A stretch of 64,000 bases of DNA from Deltaproteobacteria bacterium. Its GTDB lineage: Bacteria > Desulfobacterota > Desulfuromonadia > Desulfuromonadales > BM103. Numbering within the stretch: the stretch's first letter is position 1; each line of letters starts with the position of its first letter. Shown here piece after piece: positions 61,395-64,000 of this stretch. The stretch lies in NCBI GenBank assembly GCA_024636155.1, contig JAGXHM010000038.1:1-64000 (forward strand), read 5' to 3'. Below the pieces are notes generated by a model, which saw only the letters and a program-made list of their open reading frames with translations, did not search any database and was not told the DNA's origin. The position numbers were made by a program, and so were the translations under genes.

Positions 61395-62102
61395 ATGAAC
61401 ATTCGTTTTTGCGTTTTATCTCTGTTGGTTTTAGCTCTCAGTGCTGGCTGCGTGGCACAAAAGGTCACATTGAAAAAGCCAGAGATGTTTGCCTCTCTTG
61501 AAGATTACAAGTCAGGCCCCAAGGGTGGTACTGATCTGGTCTGGTCAACAAAAAGAATCCGTGATGCTGAAACGTTAAAGACGACTTTGCAGAAATATGA
61601 CAGCCTGATCCTTGATCAGACCTGGCTGGTGGTCGACAAGGAATCAGCCAGCAAGCTTGATGACAAACAAATTCTGGCAACATCCCGGCACATGCTCAAC
61701 GAGCTAAAAGCCAGGCTTGGTCAAGGGGTTAAGCTTGTTGATACGCCCACCGAAACCACTCTTCGCCTGAGTGTCGCGCTGACGAATATTGAAACATCTC
61801 TGCCGATTCTTGCCGTGACAAGCCATTTGTTGTACGTTGGATCGACTGCCTCGAGCGTATCAAGGATCGTTATGGGTGAACAGGTCAATACCGATCTTAT
61901 CACTGTCGAGTTGCTGGTCAGTGATGCCAGGAGTAGAGAATCTCTGGTTGCAGTAATCGACAAGCAGTTCGATCATCAGGATCTCGGCACGATGATAGAG
62001 TCACAGGATGGTGCGAAAGAGGCCATATCTTTGTGGGCTGATCGTCTCTGGATAACTCTGAGAGACTGGAATTGGATAAATAGTCGTACTGCCTACCCTT
62101 GA
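61395..62102 (+). CDS. DUF3313-like lipoprotein
   Basis: 235 aa. A lipobox LSAGC (Cys19) ends the signal peptide. The mature part resembles DUF3313 proteins: LVWSTKRIRDAETLKTTLQKYDSLILDQTWLVV, LARLGQGVKLVDTPTETTLRLSVALTNIE and a late VIDKQFD. Probably outer-membrane-attached; function unknown. ATG 61395 with AGGGG 7 nt upstream gives a clean signal peptide. Followed by a terminator. Confidence 0.75.
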   Translation: MNIRFCVLSLLVLALSAGCVAQKVTLKKPEMFASLEDYKSGPKGGTDLVWSTKRIRDAETLKTTLQKYDSLILDQTWLVVDKESASKLDDKQILATSRHMLNELKARLGQGVKLVDTPTETTLRLSVALTNIETSLPILAVTSHLLYVGSTASSVSRIVMGEQVNTDLITVELLVSDARSRESLVAVIDKQFDHQDLGTMIESQDGAKEAISLWADRLWITLRDWNWINSRTAYP

Positions 62103-62144
62103 CAACAAAGGACCTCCCGATAAACGAGAGGCCCTTTGTTGTTT
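62102..62144 (+). terminator. Intrinsic terminator after the DUF3313 gene
   Basis: ACAACAAAGGACCTC, 9-nt loop, GAGAGGCCCTTTGTTGT followed by TTTT. The stem has one or two mismatches. It sits between convergent genes. Confidence 0.85.
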
Positions 62145-62196
62145 TACCAATTGCTGTGATGACTCCAGTAGAGACAGGGTCACTGTCTGGTGTTGT

Positions 62197-64000
62197 TCAA
62201 GCCTTGGTCGCTGTAACTGTAACGCAGTTGCTGCCACTCGGGAAAATTTGCTGAATATTCATGTCGGCGAAGTTATCAGCTGCTGTGAGAAGGCCAACCG
62301 GAACCATGGCATGAATCATTACCTTGCCGCTTGCTGAACCAGCCGGACCTGTCACTTTCAGCTGACCACCATCGGCAACACCTAACTTGGCGGCGTCTTC
62401 AGGATTGATAATGATCAGCCCAGCTGGTGCCAACTCATGGTTGGCGGCAGAGTAAGTGGTTGTTGTGCCGAACTGGAAAGGGCATTTCCCGACCAGTAGT
62501 TGCAGATCAGCAGCTTCTGGCGTCGTTAGTTCTGGTGTCGCGGCGAACAGGCTCTTCTCTGCAGGAGCATAGCCCTGTTTTGGGGTGCTAAGCCCCGCCA
62601 TCTCCTGCTGGATGGCGCTTTCGCTTGGTTCGGATTTGCCAGTCAGGCGAGCAAAAAGATCGCTTAAAATGGCAAGGTCAGGACGCGCTTCGCCGGGAGG
62701 TGCTACGGCAATCCTCAGCTTGTTGACGCGCCGATCAAGGGAGGTCATACTGCCACGTTTCTCGGCAGTAGCGGCTCCGGGGAGGACAACTGTTGCCATC
62801 TCTGTCAGCTCACTGGCCAGAATATCTTGAACCACTAAGATGTCGAGTTTTGCAAGCGCTTTACGCCAGCGACTGTTCTCCGGGAAGTTGACCAACGGGT
62901 TGGTTCCGGCGAGGAAAAGGGCACGAATGGTACCTTTTTCAATTCCGTCCAGAATCCCGGTTGCATCGGCGCCACCTTCCGGTAGCGTGGTTTGCCATAA
63001 GGCCGCGAACTTTTCTTTTCCAGCGGCATAATCTATCAGGCCGGGCAGGAATTCAGGAGCAGTACCAACCTCAATCAGACCTTGTGTGTTGCCTTTGGCG
63101 GCGATCGGGAAAAGCCCGCCGCAGTCACCTTGCAGAGCACCACTGACCAGGGCCAGGTTGACCAAGGCTGCAACACTTGCTTCCGCTTGGGTCGAGCCCA
63201 TGACATCACGACCAAAAATGATTGCTACAGAAGCAGCCTGACCGAGATGATCGGCAGCCTCTTCCAGTTGTTCACGGTTGACGCCGGTTGCAGCACAGGC
63301 TGCGTTGAGATCAAGCCCGTTCAAATATGCTTCGAGTTCAGCACGATTGGTGACGAAGCTGTTGAGAAAATCATTATCTGCCTGCCCCTTCTCGACCAGC
63401 AGTTTGGCCAGGGCACCGGCGAGATAGGCTTCACTGCCGGCACGGTACTGCAGAAAGCTTTCGGCCTGCTTGACTAATTTGGTCTGGCGTTGATTGGCGA
63501 CGATCAGACGGGTATCGTTTTTGCGGGCGGCCAACTGGACCTGCCAGTTGAGCGCCTGAGACTCGGAACGCAGATCAGCGCCAAAGACCAACACCGCCTC
63601 TGCCTGACCGATACGATCGATGTGGTTGCTGGCACCACTCAGTTTGAGCTGTTTATGTAGTACCTTGGCGGCACGCAGGCTGCTGAAGCGGGCTTCTGAG
63701 TCAATATTGTTGCTGCCGAGAGCGACGCGGAAGAGCTTTTGAAAAAGATAGTTCTCTTCGTTGGTCAGGTGTGGAGAAGCCAGACCGGCAATGGCCTGTC
63801 CGCCTTTATCGTCACGCAGGCTGGAGAGTTCGGTCACAACTTTATCGAGAGCGGTTTCCCATGAAGTCTCCTGTTGAGCAACCAGAGGCGCTGTCAGGCG
63901 CTGATCGCTGTTCAGATAGTCGTGGCCGAAGAAGCCACCGACACAGAGGTTGCCGTCATTAACTGTCGTGCCGTCTTCGGCAGTCACGCGCATGACTTTG
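62197..64000 (-). CDS. nuoG: NADH-quinone oxidoreductase subunit G-like molybdopterin-fold protein (partial)
   Basis: At least 601 residues are visible; the N-terminus lies beyond the right edge. The fragment starts near VTAEDGTTVNDGNLCVGGFFGHDYLNSDQRLTAPLV, where NuoG joins its iron-sulfur region to the molybdopterin-oxidoreductase-like domain. FLAGTNPLVNFPE, VVLPGAATAEKRGSMTSLDRRVN and a C-terminal dinucleotide-binding-like domain follow. NuoG is the electron-wire subunit of complex I. A formate dehydrogenase-like paralog cannot be excluded without the N-terminus. Confidence 0.75.
   Translation of the reverse strand, partial: KVMRVTAEDGTTVNDGNLCVGGFFGHDYLNSDQRLTAPLVAQQETSWETALDKVVTELSSLRDDKGGQAIAGLASPHLTNEENYLFQKLFRVALGSNNIDSEARFSSLRAAKVLHKQLKLSGASNHIDRIGQAEAVLVFGADLRSESQALNWQVQLAARKNDTRLIVANQRQTKLVKQAESFLQYRAGSEAYLAGALAKLLVEKGQADNDFLNSFVTNRAELEAYLNGLDLNAACAATGVNREQLEEAADHLGQAASVAIIFGRDVMGSTQAEASVAALVNLALVSGALQGDCGGLFPIAAKGNTQGLIEVGTAPEFLPGLIDYAAGKEKFAALWQTTLPEGGADATGILDGIEKGTIRALFLAGTNPLVNFPENSRWRKALAKLDILVVQDILASELTEMATVVLPGAATAEKRGSMTSLDRRVNKLRIAVAPPGEARPDLAILSDLFARLTGKSEPSESAIQQEMAGLSTPKQGYAPAEKSLFAATPELTTPEAADLQLLVGKCPFQFGTTTTYSAANHELAPAGLIIINPEDAAKLGVADGGQLKVTGPAGSASGKVMIHAMVPVGLLTAADNFADMNIQQIFPSGSNCVTVTATKA

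Overview
The window is chromosomal DNA from a Gram-negative anaerobe, most likely a deltaproteobacterium of the Desulfuromonadales (Geobacter/Desulfuromonas relatives). This rests on gene order and content: a complete Tol-Pal system; dnaA-dnaN-recF-gyrB-gyrA divergent from rpmH-rnpA-yidD-yidC-jag-mnmE-mnmG-rsmG-parA-parB; a bactofilin gene followed by an ATP synthase operon that has both b' and b subunits but no a or c subunit; a rubrerythrin; and a likely selenoprotein. No rRNA, CRISPR array, prophage or complete insertion sequence was seen.

Layout. 1-5.2 kb (minus): tRNA-Glu, tRNA-Lys and tolQ-tolR-tolA-tolB-pal-cpoB. 5.2-9.2 kb (minus): a dispersed repeat, a DUF2064 transferase, folE2, queC and pyk. 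9.4-11.8 kb (plus): a class A penicillin-binding protein. 11.8-12.5 kb: a gene-free block bounded by two inverted, hairpin-forming repeats. 12.5-16.8 kb (minus): nth, an EEP-fold protein with altered active-site motifs, a cyclophilin, gpsA and a TPR protein. 16.7-25.5 kb (minus): gyrA, gyrB, recF, dnaN, dnaA. 25.5-25.8 kb: AT-rich oriC candidate with DnaA boxes. 25.8-34.6 kb (plus): ribosome, RNase P, membrane insertion, tRNA modification and chromosome partition genes, with two parS sites between mnmE and mnmG. 34.6-41.2 kb (plus): bactofilin and atpX-F-H-A-G-D-C. 41.2-48.5 kb: TIM-barrel protein, short K+ channel-like protein, GntR regulator, ABC-2 exporter, DsbA-like protein, tatB-tatC, nadA. 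48.5-58.6 kb (plus): mfd, two parvulin-type chaperones, (minus) a PilZ protein, pdxA, uvrA. 58.7-64 kb: hypothetical protein, rubrerythrin, eight-CxxC zinc-ribbon protein, a small candidate selenoprotein, cupin, DUF3313 lipoprotein and the C-terminal part of a NuoG-like subunit running off the window.

How the parts fit: most genes serve envelope integrity (Tol-Pal, PBP1A, SurA-like chaperones, Tat, YidC), replication initiation and segregation (DnaA/DnaN/gyrase, ParAB-parS, bactofilin), translation (L34, RNase P, MnmEG, RsmG, queuosine synthesis), DNA repair (RecF, Nth, Mfd, UvrA) and energy (F1 and stator subunits, NuoG).

The most notable item is a 54-codon minus-strand gene (60433-60597), missed by ORF calling, that reads through an in-frame TGA into a UxxxxC motif with a hairpin fitting the bacterial SECIS model just downstream. 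Other leads: a shared GTATACTGTATACA operator upstream of the GntR gene and of the ATP synthase operon; MnmE ending in FSIGK rather than FCIGK; the altered EEP protein beside a dispersed repeat; a 31-bp palindrome inside jag; and paired hairpin repeats around 11.9 and 12.4 kb. All calls come from reading the sequence; no database search was run.
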